From contig JASSKH010000003.1 in the NCBI GenBank assembly GCA_031763025.1, positions 11,232,734 to 11,296,733 of the forward strand: 64,000 nt of DNA. Reading direction: 5' to 3'. Below the pieces are notes generated by a model. It made no database searches. It was not told where the DNA came from and saw nothing but the letters and a program-made list of their open reading frames with translations. The DNA comes from Macrocystis pyrifera. Lineage: Eukaryota; Sar; Phaeophyceae; Laminariales; Laminariaceae. The position numbers and the translations under genes were made by a program. Each line of letters starts with the position of its first letter. The stretch's first letter is position 1. Positions 11,701-21,681 of the stretch are shown here, in pieces.

Positions 11701-14700
11701 CGCGTTTCGTTCGATGTTTATTTTTAAATTCTAGTTCCGTACATAGTTTAACAAACGGGCATCGGCAGGTGCTCCCCTTCAAGAAAGCACGGGCAACAAA
11801 CAGCGACATCGCGAACTCCCTAAAAAACACGGTTTACCCTCGCCCCTCTAGCGAAGCCCTCGAGCGACTTTCACAGCACTTCGAGACTACGTAGATTCGG
11901 CCACGCACTTCGCCAGCTCTGTGCGCTATACACACCGTACCTACGGGCTTAGTAGCACGCAAGTTGAGTGAGCATGAGTACCAGGGAGGTATATAATACT
12001 AAACCCGATAATGGTGTATATTTTTTCCTGGTACCTTACGATGTAGTCAAAACTATATACCCTTGGTGCACACGAAAAGACGATACGAGATATAGTTTAT
12101 ACGTAGTGTGGAGTACGTGTGGGTGATGTTACTTTTGTCAATGACTTGAGATACTAAATGCAGTAGCATAAATTCATTAATATATATGTTGTGGTAGACG
12201 ATATAAGCAACGAGAGTAACATGCACCCACCTCGCGGGAAGACTGGCACGCCAGATGTCGTTCATGTACATTGCCTGCCCGTCCCCAGCGTCCGCGGCGC
12301 CGCCGACAACGTACATGGTGTCGGAATACACGAAAACGCCGTGGTCGCCCCGTCCCGGCCAACCAGCGTTGAGCGTGGCCGCGTCCCACGTGACCCCGCC
12401 GTCAGAGCTGTACCAGACGTCTGACTTGTAGCCTCGGTGCGCGCCGGCGTCGACATCCCCGCAAGCGTGGTCGCCACAGTTGGACTTCCGGACGCTGACA
12501 AACCCCCCGATCACGTAGATGCTCCCCTCGTGGACGGTCGCGGCATGCAGCTCCCGGGGGGACCACATCGGGCACACGCACGTCGTGTACCCCGTGCCTC
12601 CCACGTCTTCGCACCGCCCCACCCCGTAGCAGTCGGAGTCCGTTGAGCACTCATTGCTGGAGACGCCGTACTTTCCCGCGTCGGCGTTGCCCGCCAGCAC
12701 GTCCTCCGCCTGGGGGGCGTGACAGCCCGGGTTCACCAGAAACCAGGTGCTCCCCTCGTCGTCGGAAGCCCACACGTCGTTCTTCAGAAACGAGGGCTCG
12801 CGCCAGGTGCTGTAGAATGGGCCAGTCTCGATGTGGGGGGAAAGTATACCCCCCGACGGTTCGGTCCCGAGACATGTCCGATATCTCGCGCGCCCCGTCC
12901 GCCCACGACGAATATGCGGTCGCCCACGGTGACCGCACGGTGGTTTCGGCGCGGCGACCACATGTTCTCGGAGGTGTAGATGCCGGGCGCCTCGGACGTG
13001 TCGTCGCACACGGAGGCGTCGTCGAGCTGGTACTGCAGCCCATCCTGTGCGCGGTTTCGATTCGTTTTTGAACGTGAAAAAAAAGTGATTCTTCCCCCCC
13101 TCTCGGTCAATGTGGTGTGGTTGGTGGGGTGAACGAAACGAGATGGAAGTGGGCTGTGGAACATTATGAGAACTATACAACGTCATAGATAGCCTGTGTG
13201 TACGAGTGGTTGTATTGTTTTGTATCGTTGTTCGTATTGTTACTGTATTTACCATCCGACAGTGCAATGTGCAGCGTGAGCTTTAACGTTGATAGCTCCA
13301 TAAACAACCCCAGAAAGAAAGAAAGAAAGAAAGAAAGAAGAAAACCAAGGGGTTACCCATTTGTACCGTATTTGTAAGGTATGTGTTGTATCGTATGGTA
13401 TCACATGTGTATGTATTTGCATATGGATGGCTAGGCGGTTCTGCAGTAGTTGCTATAATATGCGGAGTTGCAAGCATATACCGCGGATGGTCAGGCACAG
13501 GTGTTTCGTCTATAATTTTTCAGCCGCTGCATGGTTATTTCTACTGTAGAAACGTGTTTTACTTGTGCCAGTATATATCCACACCCATGTCGTGGATTGC
13601 GGGTATATGGGTGTCACACCTGGTCCATATTCGTGAGAAGAGCGGTTTCGTTCGCATAATTATTCTCAGAGGTACGCATGGCATCATAGTCTAAACTTGT
13701 TTACGACCGAAGCAATGTTGTTGTGAAGGCACCACAATATGATGATACCTGGCTCTCTCGTCTCACCCCTTCTCCCCCCCCCCTGTCCCTTCCCAGATTT
13801 TTCTCTCGCCTGGCATATAATCCACTCCTCGTAGGAGGAGGCCAGCGGGTGGCAGGCGACCGGAGTTGACCTTGTCCCACTGCATGGTGGACTCGGCCAT
13901 CGGTTTGCTCCCGTCTGAGTAGATTGCCCACCCAGACCCTTCCGAGACCCACACGTCGTTGGTGTACCCCCCGCCGCGCTGACCGGCGGCCTCATCCGTC
14001 GTTTTGACATAGCTGTCCCCTCCAAGGACGAACACGTAACCCCAGTCGTTGATCGAGTCCTATTTGTGTTTTTTTTGCGCGGAAGCAGGAGCGGTTGGTG
14101 CGCCTCTGAAACATGCAATAATGTTGTCATTACGTACGTACATAAACCGGTACATTTGTACGTATAATACGTGTCGAGTGTCGTACGAAGACTACTGCTG
14201 TAGTACGTGGGTAATAAAATACGGTATGTACTGTATGGAAAGACCGGCTATATGTGTGGAGTTCGGAAGACGATCGCAAACAAGGAGGGTGGTGGTGCCG
14301 CCACATGGTATTGTGTCAGGTATCTGGTATATACACTTGACGTAACAAATGAAAAGGCGAATCACTCGGTAATTTAGCACCCTGCCCCCACTCTACCCTG
14401 ATACCAGGTAGGTACGATTTTCTACTGTAGCCGCCGCCCCCCCCCGAATCAAAATGAACGCCCGTTTGACACGACCATAACGAGCGCATGCATGTTGTCT
14501 TTCGTTGTTTCAAACCCTCGATATCGTCTCCCTCTTTTGTCAAAATTATTGAACCCACACCAGCCCAAGTCATACTTGAATGATTTATCCACCCCTACCC
14601 CTACGAGTATAGATCCCTGTATTTACAGTACAGTACGTACATACCGGTACCACTCTGGGCGCAATGTAAGGACCGTTTGGTCTTTGACGTCTTCATGTTT

Positions 14701-14999
14701 ATATTTATACTACGTATGTACAAGGGTTTTTACATTTTCATCTAAACTGGTGCAGTACAATGTCCATGACCCAAGGCTTTTTATCAAGTCACCCACGAGT
14801 GGTGGCAGCTGAGTGGTGGCGGACGAGAGGTCTTACCGGGGTGGTGTTTGTGGTGGTCAATGCCATGCCCATTCTTGGAGAGAAAATAGGATCAGCCGCT
14901 CCGCCTTCATGAGGTACCGCGTAGTTCTGGACGCGGTCACCAGCGATCTGGGCCCAGTTGGCTGCTCGAGACGAGACCGTCCACACACGGAAGAAATGA
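885..14999 (-). CDS. Multi-exon kelch-repeat, Ig-like, single-pass membrane protein
   Basis: I joined eleven exons by splice sites and matching phases: 14999-14837, 14060 to about 13830, 13044-12231, 10957-10778, 10362-10012, about 8582-8430, 7487-7326, 4517-4324, 2614-2536, 2278-2127 and 1017-885. Kelch blades are visible as a hydrophobic stretch with GG followed by NDVW/NDIW (VFVLGGDS, IYVIGGFV, MYVVGG, FLVLGGRS). Exon 3 also has an EGF-like cysteine run (CSTDSDCYGVGRCEDV). Exons 5 and 6 read as a helical segment. Exons 9 and 10 form an Ig-like module with paired cysteines and ATDPAGN. The last exon has a hydrophobic helix (IIVPLFFGSVILLFALYV), then YRRRKKKR and a stop. The inferred product is a cell-surface protein of roughly 870 or more residues with a large outer kelch part. 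Specific ligand unknown. The 5' end and the exon 2/3 junction are not settled. Exon 3 carries frame breaks. Its introns hold most of the local repeats. Confidence 0.8.
1018..1480. repeat. G-rich minisatellite of about 52-bp units in the last kelch intron
   Basis: At least six units begin with CATGTRTA or similar, followed by TTTGATGATGGGGACGGGAGG and a G run. On the minus strand each unit corresponds to the end of the last intron plus the start of the last exon. A distal copy at about 1385-1440 still resembles that exon (AAGGTGTACATGGACGCTAC against AAAGGTACACGTGGACGTAT). The array therefore appears to be amplified splice-acceptor sequence. Confidence 0.7.
2000..2072 (+). mobile_element. Poly-C-tailed element, short copy
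   Basis: TACGACTACGGCCATGCATG and GATCGAGT are followed by a duplicated TCGAGT segment and a C run of about 13. This duplicated-terminus subtype is shared with the copies at 7725 and 50747. It lies in the kelch intron 2126-1018. Confidence 0.65.
2378..2432. mobile_element. Half copy of the TTACGGGGG MITE family
   Basis: Only the right half is present: TTACCTATTTTTACTAACAA followed by CTTGGTCCCATTAACTATGG and the terminus CCCCCGTAA. Confidence 0.6.
2663..2972. repeat. Two CAG/CTG repeat tracts in a kelch intron
   Basis: Near-continuous CAG runs occupy 2664-2790 and 2908-2972. In the gene's orientation they are CTG runs just upstream of the exon at 2614. They keep long alanine, leucine, cysteine and glutamine readings open in several frames; I treat these as intronic, not coding. 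Confidence 0.8.
3215..3268 (+). mobile_element. Degenerate poly-C-tailed element remnant
   Basis: GCCATGCTTGACAACGAGTA and TA precede a C run of about 16, a diverged form of the common element terminus. Confidence 0.45.
3774..3878. mobile_element. 105-bp MITE, TTACGGGGG family
   Basis: Inverted ends CTACGGGGGACCATAGTAAA (left) and AACTATGGTCCCCCGTAA (right), with TA on both flanks. It has the same length as the copy at 4028. Confidence 0.75.
4028..4132. mobile_element. 105-bp MITE, TTACGGGGG family
   Basis: Inverted ends TTACGGGGGTCCATAGTTAA and CACTTTGGTCCCCCGTAA, with TA on each side. The core CCTATATATTTACCTATTTT is shared with other copies. The TA target site suggests a Tc1/mariner-type family (inference). 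Confidence 0.8.
4755..4787. repeat. Interstitial telomere-like repeat
   Basis: Degenerate CCCTAAA-type units: CCCTAACCCTATCCCTACCC followed by CTAAACCC. It lies in a kelch intron. Confidence 0.5.
5182..5266. ncRNA. miRNA-like hairpin (candidate)
   Basis: Arms 5182-5215 and 5231-5266 pair over about 34 bp with a 2-base bulge and a 2-base mismatch, around a 15-base loop. It lies in a kelch intron. It may be a microRNA precursor or just a palindromic repeat; the sequence alone cannot decide. Confidence 0.35.
5339..5600. repeat. GATCTAGATC-type palindromic cluster
   Basis: Repeated GATCTAGATSATCT units, themselves palindromic, fill 5375-5445, with related GATCATGCAG and AGATCATACAGATC motifs to 5600. 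No coding signal. Confidence 0.5.
5805..5970. repeat. C-rich low-complexity tract with CA repeat
   Basis: (CA)n followed by CCCCGCCCCCACCCCGCCCC and a long C-rich stretch inside a kelch intron. Confidence 0.75.
6029..6134. mobile_element. MITE, TTACGGGGG family, diverged left end
   Basis: Left end TTTGCGGGGAACCATAGTAA, right end CTAAGGTCCCCCGTAA followed by TA. The core matches the 4028 copy. Confidence 0.7.
6143..6236. ncRNA. Second miRNA-like hairpin (candidate)
   Basis: The arm AAGAATGATGCACGTGTC near 6163 pairs with GACACATGCATCATTCTT near 6218, with further pairing around CTCTG/CAGAG and a loop of about a dozen bases. It lies in the same kelch intron as the hairpin at 5182. Confidence 0.3.
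7725..7812 (-). mobile_element. Poly-C-tailed element, duplicated-terminus subtype
   Basis: A G run is followed by ACTCGATAGGAGAGATGTAC and TCGATCTCATGTATGGCCGT, then a second G run where the element breaks off after GACCATAGA. Confidence 0.65.
8805..9075 (-). mobile_element. Poly-C-tailed element, near-complete short form
   Basis: The plus strand reads a G-rich start, TACTCGATATCATGCATG, GGGTTTTCACCGACCAGG, GCGAAGCGCCGTGAGGTG, GAGCTGCATCCTAC and ATTACTTTATTTTCCGG. This is the roughly 250-bp unit seen in most copies. Confidence 0.8.
9083..9250 (-). mobile_element. Hybrid terminus: short element joined to LINE 3' end
   Basis: It starts like the short family (GTACTCATTATCATCCATGG) and continues like the LINE fragment at 35063 (TTTCGAGACGGAGCACCGTT and GCTCATTGCGTTGTTTCC). 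It shows that the two families share a 3' terminus. Confidence 0.65.
9823..9895 (+). mobile_element. Poly-C-tailed element, short copy
   Basis: GAGGGTCTATGGTCATACGA, GCCATGCATGATATCGAGTG and a C-rich end. It lies in the kelch intron after exon 10362-10012. Confidence 0.65.
11338..11530. repeat. GGGTCGG/CCCGACC low-complexity stretch
   Basis: Imperfect GGGTCGGATC and CCCGACCCG units on both strands, forming possible inverted pairs. Intronic. Confidence 0.6.
12231..13044 (-). other. Kelch exon 3, broken in frame by two G-run slips
   Basis: This 814-bp exon begins after CACAG in one frame (DGLQYQLDDASVCDD) and ends in another (AMYMNDIWRASLPA). Removing one G from the run after GGCGGAC and one from the run in GTCGGGGGG restores a single kelch reading through GGRAREISDMSRDRTVGG. 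It also gives a length of 812, which fits start phase 0 and end phase 2. The exon holds two or three kelch blades and the EGF-like cysteines. It may be a sequencing error, a recent mutation or a non-functional allele; the flanking exons are intact. Confidence 0.7.
13312..13342. repeat. (GAAA)n microsatellite
   Basis: Seven or so GAAA units in a kelch intron. Confidence 0.8.
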
Positions 15000-15438
15000 C
15001 TATTAATAACACATTCGGATGACTGTGTCATACGGCGAACTCGCAATCATGTCATGATATCAACAAATTATCCTACCAGGTACCAGGCACCAGAGGTACT
15101 GTACCAGGTAACGTACCATGTACGTATCGTACCACGTGCGTATACTGCAGTAAGAACCCCCCCCCACGTTCCTCACTACGACGTATAATACTAGTGCACT
15201 GTAGTGCGCACGTACCAGGGTATAAGGCCGTCCTGTGTCCTGTGCTGCTAAGCGTACAGCAGTACCTGGAAGGTGCGATACCAGATGCCAAATAACGAGC
15301 CATTTGTAACAGCGTCACTGATCACAGTCTGCATGATACATAAGTATTATCGAATACTATTGTACAGTACGTACATCAGTACTTGCACTACGTACGCACT
15401 GTACGTGCTTTTCAGGACAGCAATATGTGCGCCCTCAC

Positions 15439-15716
15439 ATGCTTGACATGTTGTCCACTGTTGTATGAATAGGGTAAGGAGGACGCCGCCCGTTGCCAAC
15501 TGTCCGCGCCACCACGCCCGCGACGGCCGTGGCTCTCTTACTATTTCTTGGACGTAAACCATGGTGGATCTCATCGCCACGGCCTCCCTCCTCTAGATGC
15601 GAGCAGCAGCATGCGAGCAGCACCCATCGTATACCTACCTGGTACTGGTATAACGTAGAAATATACGACGGCGATATGACGTTGCCTTCCTCGTCGTGAC
15701 TCGTGCGGCAGAACAA
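15439..15716 (-). CDS. Candidate 5' exon(s) of the kelch gene
   Basis: A minus-strand segment ends at a GTGAGG donor after 15439 in the phase needed by the exon at 14999 (two bases plus one). One frame here reads GLRPRNSKRATAVAGVVART before that donor. A separate stretch near 15700-15640 reads DEEGNVISPSYISTLYQYQ up to a GTAGGT donor. Another frame, with its start near 15560, has a signal-like hydrophobic run (LATGGVLLTLFI), but its phase does not fit the next exon. I therefore place the start of the kelch gene in this interval without choosing among the readings. A signal peptide would be expected for a type I membrane protein. Confidence 0.35.
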
Positions 15717-15920
15717 TCAGTGTTAGTTGCGGTTTCATGTGATTCCGCCGCAAAATCGTAGAACAGGCAGGCTCTTCGATCTAAGAGCCCACGCGTCGTA
15801 GATCCGTCGGATCCTGGATGGATCCAGGATCCAGGATCCTTCAGGTCTACTTTACGGTGCCTGGGCTTCGGACACGCGAGATTCTCGATCGATTGTTGTT
15901 ATTGATTGTGCCCGGCGACG
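15717..15920. promoter_or_regulatory. Putative bidirectional promoter, kelch gene / DPCD
   Basis: About 200 bp separate the DPCD start codon (plus) from the approximate start of the kelch gene (minus). The interval contains nested GGATCC palindromes at 15808-15841 (CGGATCCTGG and GGATCCAGGATCC). No TATA box or known element is evident. The divergent layout suggests shared control; that is inference. Confidence 0.35.
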
Positions 15921-18900
15921 ATGTATACGCCCCATTCGAGAGGAGGTGTCCAGACAGCCATCAAGGCAGGCAACAGATATAGGGTGCTGACAACTTTTCC
16001 TGATGCCGTCGAGCTGGTAAGAAATCAGAAACGTGTGTGTTGTGATCACGTAAAAAAAAAAACCGTTCTTTTTCAGCCAACATCAGTGCAGTACACCCAG
16101 TGTCTCTCCCTGATTATTTCTGCGTAAGGGTTGTGTGCCAGGTACGGGCACAGGCTACGAGAGCTGGTAAAAAGCACACTGCTATCGTATTGATTGATTC
16201 AAGTTGACCGGTATGACAGCTGCTGGTGCTGCTGGTGCTGGGTCTGTGCTGCTGCTAGGATGATGATGTCTCACGCCGAAACACGCCGGTATACCGAAGC
16301 TACTGTAGTGCAGAACGCATCCATTCTCAAGTACAAGAAATCCAGCCCGGACTAGCTTTCCTGTTCCTTGTTGCAGTAGATATCCTGTACTGTACCTGGT
16401 ATATCAGTACGACTCAATGCACCCCAAGCTCGTGTGAAGAGATGGCCGTTGTTAAGAGTAAGGGTAATATCTGGCAGCTGGAAGCAGTGCTTCGTTTCTT
16501 CTGATTGAGATCTTCTTTAGTGGTGGCGAGAGCTAAGGAGGTGTTCTGGTAGAGAAGTGAGAGGTAGGGGGGGACTCGACGCCCAGATATACTCGTCCCA
16601 CCCCACGCCACATGCTCTCCTAAATTCCTCTTATCTGATGAACTTTCCTATGGCTACCCATCGTTCTTCTGCTAGTTTTTTCGATCGTTCTTCTGCTAAT
16701 TTTATAAATTTTGAAATACGTCAGCTGTGAGTTCGACTGATTAAATAGTTGATACTCAACTTTGCAAGCTGCGTAATACGCCTCGTCTATATTCCATTTT
16801 TACCTAATTTTACAATTATTGTGATAAACCGAACGCGAAATTAAAAAAACTTCTCGTTTTAAACGGTCCTATCTCCGTTAAGGAACATTACTCTCGTCTA
16901 ACGGGCTATCCGCCATAGAGGACACTCCTATATGAACGTTACTCTCGACCAACGAAATATCCGCCGGGATAACTCATTCTTTGGACTATTGCCGTGGTCA
17001 TGAGACCACAAAACTGTAGACTATATTATCTACAAGTATATGTATAGCCCATGAGCGAGCACTTCACTTATATAACGCCCGAGTTCACCTTTTCTGTAGG
17101 GTATCTTTTTGTTATCTTACTGTCTTTGTTTCCTTTTGTTTCCATCCCCTTTATTGTCTTCGCCCTTCCTTCATTTCTCCTTCCTGCTAATAGTCGTGAC
17201 TCAGATCAGGGGTCACAAAGCAGGCTCTTCTCCCCCCCCTCCTCCCCACCACGGTTCTTGCCTTGCATTTTTATCGCGAGAAGACTTCGGTCCTTTCTTT
17301 CCTCGTCGACTCGCATCGAATTGCATACACAGAATCAACCCCTGTATTATTAATAGCACCTATCATATGAGTGACAGTGTGCCTTTTTTTCTGTTCGTAC
17401 GGTATGTCTACGTCTGTACTGTACTATACATACTCACTCGTAGTATACTGTCCGGTCGTTGCTTCCTGAATCCACGACACCGCAGGTGGAAGAGTATGAT
17501 GCCGTCACCCTGAATCTAGAATGTAAGTCGGCAAACCGCCATCTATCTGCATGAACGAGTAACCGGATTTTTTGTAATAAAAGTCGTTTGGGGGCTTCAC
17601 AAAGTAGGGCTTCGAAGCATGTTTTACAATAGTACTGTAGTAGCCTGGTCTACTTCCCTCAAAAGCCAATTCGCTGTCGGCGTTGTCATCACCGTCGTGG
17701 TGGTTCTTCATGCCGAGCTCCGCGAGGGTTCTTGTTTGAGAATTGCGCGCCGTTTGCATAAGACCGGTCGGTACGTACTTGTTCTGCACGGTACATATGT
17801 ACAGTGGTACCCTGCGACGATATTGCTCGATAGACTCATGCTGAACAACAAGGGCACCAGTCACTACCATACCGATACCAGGCAGGTTCGGCCTTTAACC
17901 CTCTGGACATACTATCACCATTTCCTTTACTATCGTCGATTGATTGTAGGTCGGCGGTGGAGATCTACTCGACAGCTGGGTGGACCTACCGACTGGGAGT
18001 ACGAGATTGGAGATCCTACGCTGGTGAGAGGAAGCAGCAAAGCGAAAGATCCACGGATCCATGGGCTGCTCACTCGCAGGACGCCACCTTTTTTTTGCTA
18101 CTCGAATACGACGGCCGATGGTTGTCCTTGCCATCTACATGATGCCAAGATTTAATAATTTATCTGTGTTACATACTGGTACACATGTTTCCGGATTTCA
18201 GCTTTCCACTGAGTGTGCTACGAGATCATAATACATTGTTTCTGGCCCCTACGAGGGTAAGTACATGCTGTTTCTGGCCTCATTGTCGTCGCTTGGTGTG
18301 CCCACCCTCCCGCCCCCGCCCCCCCATTGTACCAGGAACATCCTCAAGGCGGTACAGCTCTCCTTAGTCCGAATCCTCTGAATGTGAGCGAGACCTGACT
18401 CTCTGAGCAGACCCCGTCCTCCTCCCTGAGCACATATCAAAGTCCCTTTTAGGCTACATAGCCCTATAGACTGTCTACCTTCGGTAGGTCAGCAAGATAG
18501 TTCGCCATGATTTATGTCTCTATTAATACGCCTACTGGCAGCTTTTTAACTCTAAACTGTCTAAACTACAGCAGAACCGTACCTCATATTTCCCTCGCAA
18601 TCCCGGGCCGTTTTTTTTGTCGCGCATTCATTTGTCCAGCGCTCCCAACGCTCGCTGACGTATTACCGGTACATGGTAAAAAATGGGAATACTAACACCA
18701 TTAATGTGTTTATATTACTGTAGTACGCACTACTTACATCTCGCAGCACTCAGTTCTGAATAACTTTAGCCTTTGATATTGACTGCAGCTAAATGCACAG
18801 CTAAATGCGCACTAAATCACATGAATTAAGTCATAGTATTGGGGACCGGGGAAATACGCCGGTCCGAAAGGCCACCTCGCAACTCTCGAAGCAGCGGCTC

Positions 18901-19253
18901 TGACAATAATAAAAGACACATTGGAGCAAGCCAGCGGAGTAGATGATAGCTTCGCACCATCTGGTGCCTCAGTTGTTTAGGTTTTACTTTACAACACGCT
19001 GAGACTCGAGTCGTGTGCAGAAGAACCGACTTCCCCCCCCCTCCCCTCTAAAACCTTGTCACATTCGGCAGTTATTTATCAAGCCGAAGTTGGTCTAGCA
19101 TACTTCCATTAAGGCACGGGGTATACTAATACTCGTACGAAGCACGTGTTGGTGGGCAAGCCAGCGGAGTGGATGATAGTTTCACACCATCTGGTGCCTC
19201 GGTTGTTTAGGCTTTACTTTACAAAACGCTGAGACACGAGTCGTGTGCAGAAG

Positions 19254-19293
<40 letters not shown>

Positions 19294-21681
19294 CCTCTAT
19301 GACCTTGTCGTATTCGGGAGTAATTTATCAAGCCGAAGTTGGTTTAGAATTATTTCATTAAGGCGCGGGGTATACTAGTACTCGTGCGAAGCACGTGTTG
19401 GTGGGATTGCCGGCCTGCATTAACTGATCTAGACCCCGTGGAAACAAACTCTCCTTCATTCACTGCGACAAGCATCTTTCCAATACCCAATGGGACGATC
19501 TCGGCTAATCGTTTGATCTGCCCCCATCTGCCGCTCCGCCCACTACGTACTGCTTTTCACATGCCGGCGTACTCTAGCCTAGTTTTCATCCGCGCGACAC
19601 GCGAAAATCATGGGAATGGCACATTCGGAACCTGCCTTATCCAGAGGTGAGGGCAACTAGCTGCAGGAGGCATCTAGCATACATCTGCAACCAATCGCAG
19701 TATTTTCCTTCTGGACACTGCATGATCGCCGTGTGCGCATACATACTAGATATAGTCATGCTGCTTACTACTATAAGTACACCGAGAAAGCTGTGCATTA
19801 CACACCGTCGGTGGTGCCAAAATATGTAGCACCATATCTTGAGAAAATGAAATAGATAAACGTCCCCCGCGATGAATTCGACGCTGTCATCCATGGGCAA
19901 GAAAGTCCGCCTCACACGCGAGCGGCTCCTGGTAGGATGCAGGTCACCCCTCATGCGCCTCGCCGAACACCTCACGGTGCTTCGCGCTTGGTGCAAGCAA
20001 TGCCTGCCTGGTCGTTGAAAACCCGACGTGCTCCGTTCTGGCACTGTAAGGATGCGAGGGTCTCATACGACTATGGCCATGCATAACAGGAATACTCCCC
20101 CCCCCCCCCCCTTCTTCCGACTGGTCCAGAGTAGACCGTAAAGTTGCACTTTTTCTGCGCGGAAACTCACCCACATGTATACATACATGGACGGGCAACA
20201 AGCACGACGAAGATAAACTGTGGTACGCGTTCATTTATGCGCCCAAAGAAGCCATGCACTATCATGTATACGACTCGGCCCAACTCTGAGTTATTACCAG
20301 AGTTGCCGACAGTACGAGGAGTGAGCACGAAAACTGCAGGAAAGATTAAGTTTCCGCTGCATGGTATACGCGTATCTAGACTCGCCAGTTTACGTTTACC
20401 GCAGAAGTTTTGATGCACGTTATGATGCAGATCTGGGGGTACTTTTATCGCGGGTAATTGTCTGCAAAAGCTTCAGGTAGTACTGCAGTTGACTTTACGT
20501 TGGCGTCCGATGTTGCTATGCTTGCTTCAATAATAAATCTAATATGTTACACCGGACTGTTAGTTGTTATGGAAGGAACTGCCCACTGAGATATTTCACG
20601 GCACGTGACTGAAATAGCTCAACAGGAGTTCCTTCCAACTGCCAAAACACATGCCTGATACGTTAAGAAAGCTCGGAGCGTCTAATCTCGTCGGAAATAT
20701 CCGGAGCGAACCCCTCGTCACGCACTGATCATAACTCTCTATGTAGGCCTCTTTCAACCAACTAAACTTTTTTTTAGCCCACCAACAACCCACCTGATAT
20801 AATTCAAGGACGGTAAAGCGTTGCTGAAGAGGTTTGAACTCGCGCACACCTATTGTTAGTTGCAAGGGACTTCTTGTTGAGCTATGTTCTTAGTCACGTG
20901 ACTGAAATAGCTCAACAGGTAGGTGCTACTGTAATTCCCTTCTATACCAGTATCGAACAAATGACTTACTTCGGAGCTCGAGCCTCTTGACAGTTATGAT
21001 CCGAAGTGCGTGGCGAGGGGTTGGTCCTGGAGATTTCTGCCGGGGAGATTCAGTGCTCTGAGCTCCGGAGGATATATGCTGTTGGTTAGAGTGACAAAAA
21101 TAGCCCAAGATATATAATAGTTCCTTTCTGATCTAACAGGGCTATACTATAAACCAGGCATGTGTGCGATGTCGTCGCCATGTCTGCTTTTTCTCAACGC
21201 ATTAGCATCCATCCGTATATCTATTCAATCGACGTACACCTCAACGTCAAAGCTTACAACAACATTATTCCACACCATACAGATGACATACAACCTCAGC
21301 GTCGACGACGAGAAGCAAACGCTGGTTCTCCGCACCACCAACAAGAAGTACTTCAAGGTCTTCAAGGTGCCCGCCCTCGTGAGGGCCGGGCTCGCACTCC
21401 AGGCGTCCAGCGTCAAGATCTCCCACGACGACGGAGGCAGCGGCACGCTGGTTATCTCCTACGCCAAGCCAGACTCCATCCTGGACGAAGAGCGCAACGC
21501 GAGGGCGAGCGCGAAGAAGACCTCGTCGCACGCCTCCAATGGGGTGAACGGCGTGAACGGGGCGAACGGGGTGAAGGGTGTAAACGGGGCAGGCGCTACC
21601 GCCGCCACGGGGAGAGTCCGAGGGGGAGTCGCCGCCGGGGGGGGCAGCAGCGAAGGCCCGCCCGAGTGCAGCCAGTCTTGA
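15921..21681 (+). CDS. DPCD: DPCD family protein (cilium-associated), six exons
   Basis: Six exons join without a phase conflict: 15921-16016, 17486-17522, 17950-18023, 18336-18383, 19578-19646 and 21283-21681. They give 240 residues, against about 203 in the human protein. Landmarks in order match the DPCD family: TTFPDAVELVEEYD (family pattern FPDG..M.EEYD), RRWRS, DWEYEIGDP, NPSFHPRDTR, WEWHIRNLPYPE, then LRTTNKKYFKVFKVP and LVISYAKP. The last 60 or so residues are a Gly/Asn/Val-rich tail with repeated NGV units that other members lack. DPCD is linked to motile cilia and works with RuvBL-type chaperones, so the organism should have flagellate cells. The start is the first ATG of exon 1. 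Introns contain a tandem duplication, a dispersed repeat and a poly-C-tailed element. The family call is firm; the exact N-terminus is less so. Confidence 0.88.
17095..17340 (+). repeat. Dispersed repeat copy in DPCD intron 1
   Basis: About 240 bp resemble the minus strand of 62897-63135: TAATAGTCGTGACTCAG, GCAGGCTCTTCTCCCC, CTTGCATTTTTATC, TCGACTCGCATCGAATTG. The flanking 16.62-17.05 kb is unusually AT-rich and has a repeated ATTACTCTCG...CCGCC motif, so the element may be longer. Confidence 0.6.
18926..19400. repeat. 230-bp tandem duplication with an expanded C run
   Basis: Units start with GCAAGCCAGCGGAGT at 18926 and 19156. A third partial unit (GCGAAGCACGTGTTGGTGGG) begins near 19386. 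In copy 2 the C tract is about 33 long (19258-19291), against roughly 9 plus 4 in copy 1. It lies in the DPCD intron 18384-19577. Confidence 0.8.
19865..20113 (+). mobile_element. Poly-C-tailed element, near-complete copy
   Basis: It starts with GATGAATTCGACGCTGTCAT, has CGGTGCTTCGCGCTTGGTGC and GGATGCGAGGGTCTCATACG, and ends in a C run of about 17. It lies in the last DPCD intron, in the same orientation as the gene. Confidence 0.8.
20602..20919. repeat. Two 25-bp direct repeats 293 bp apart
   Basis: CACGTGACTGAAATAGCTCA and ACAGG occur at 20602 and 20895. Between them lies unrecognised DNA of the last DPCD intron. They could be the ends or target duplication of an insertion. Confidence 0.5.

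Noticed and set aside
12053-13267. 404-codon continuous minus frame taken as one exon
   Set aside because: Its middle is the true kelch exon, but both ends run past good splice sites, and its first part is out of frame with the kelch motif.
15852-16049. Minus-strand reading with GVYIVAG resembling a kelch blade
   Set aside because: It is antisense to DPCD exon 1, whose plus-strand reading fits a known family and joins in phase to five further exons.
17505-17870. Minus-strand frame with protein-like end (FVKPPNDFYYKKSGY)
   Set aside because: It overlaps DPCD exon 2 in antisense, and no minus exons could be joined to it. I cannot fully exclude an antisense gene.
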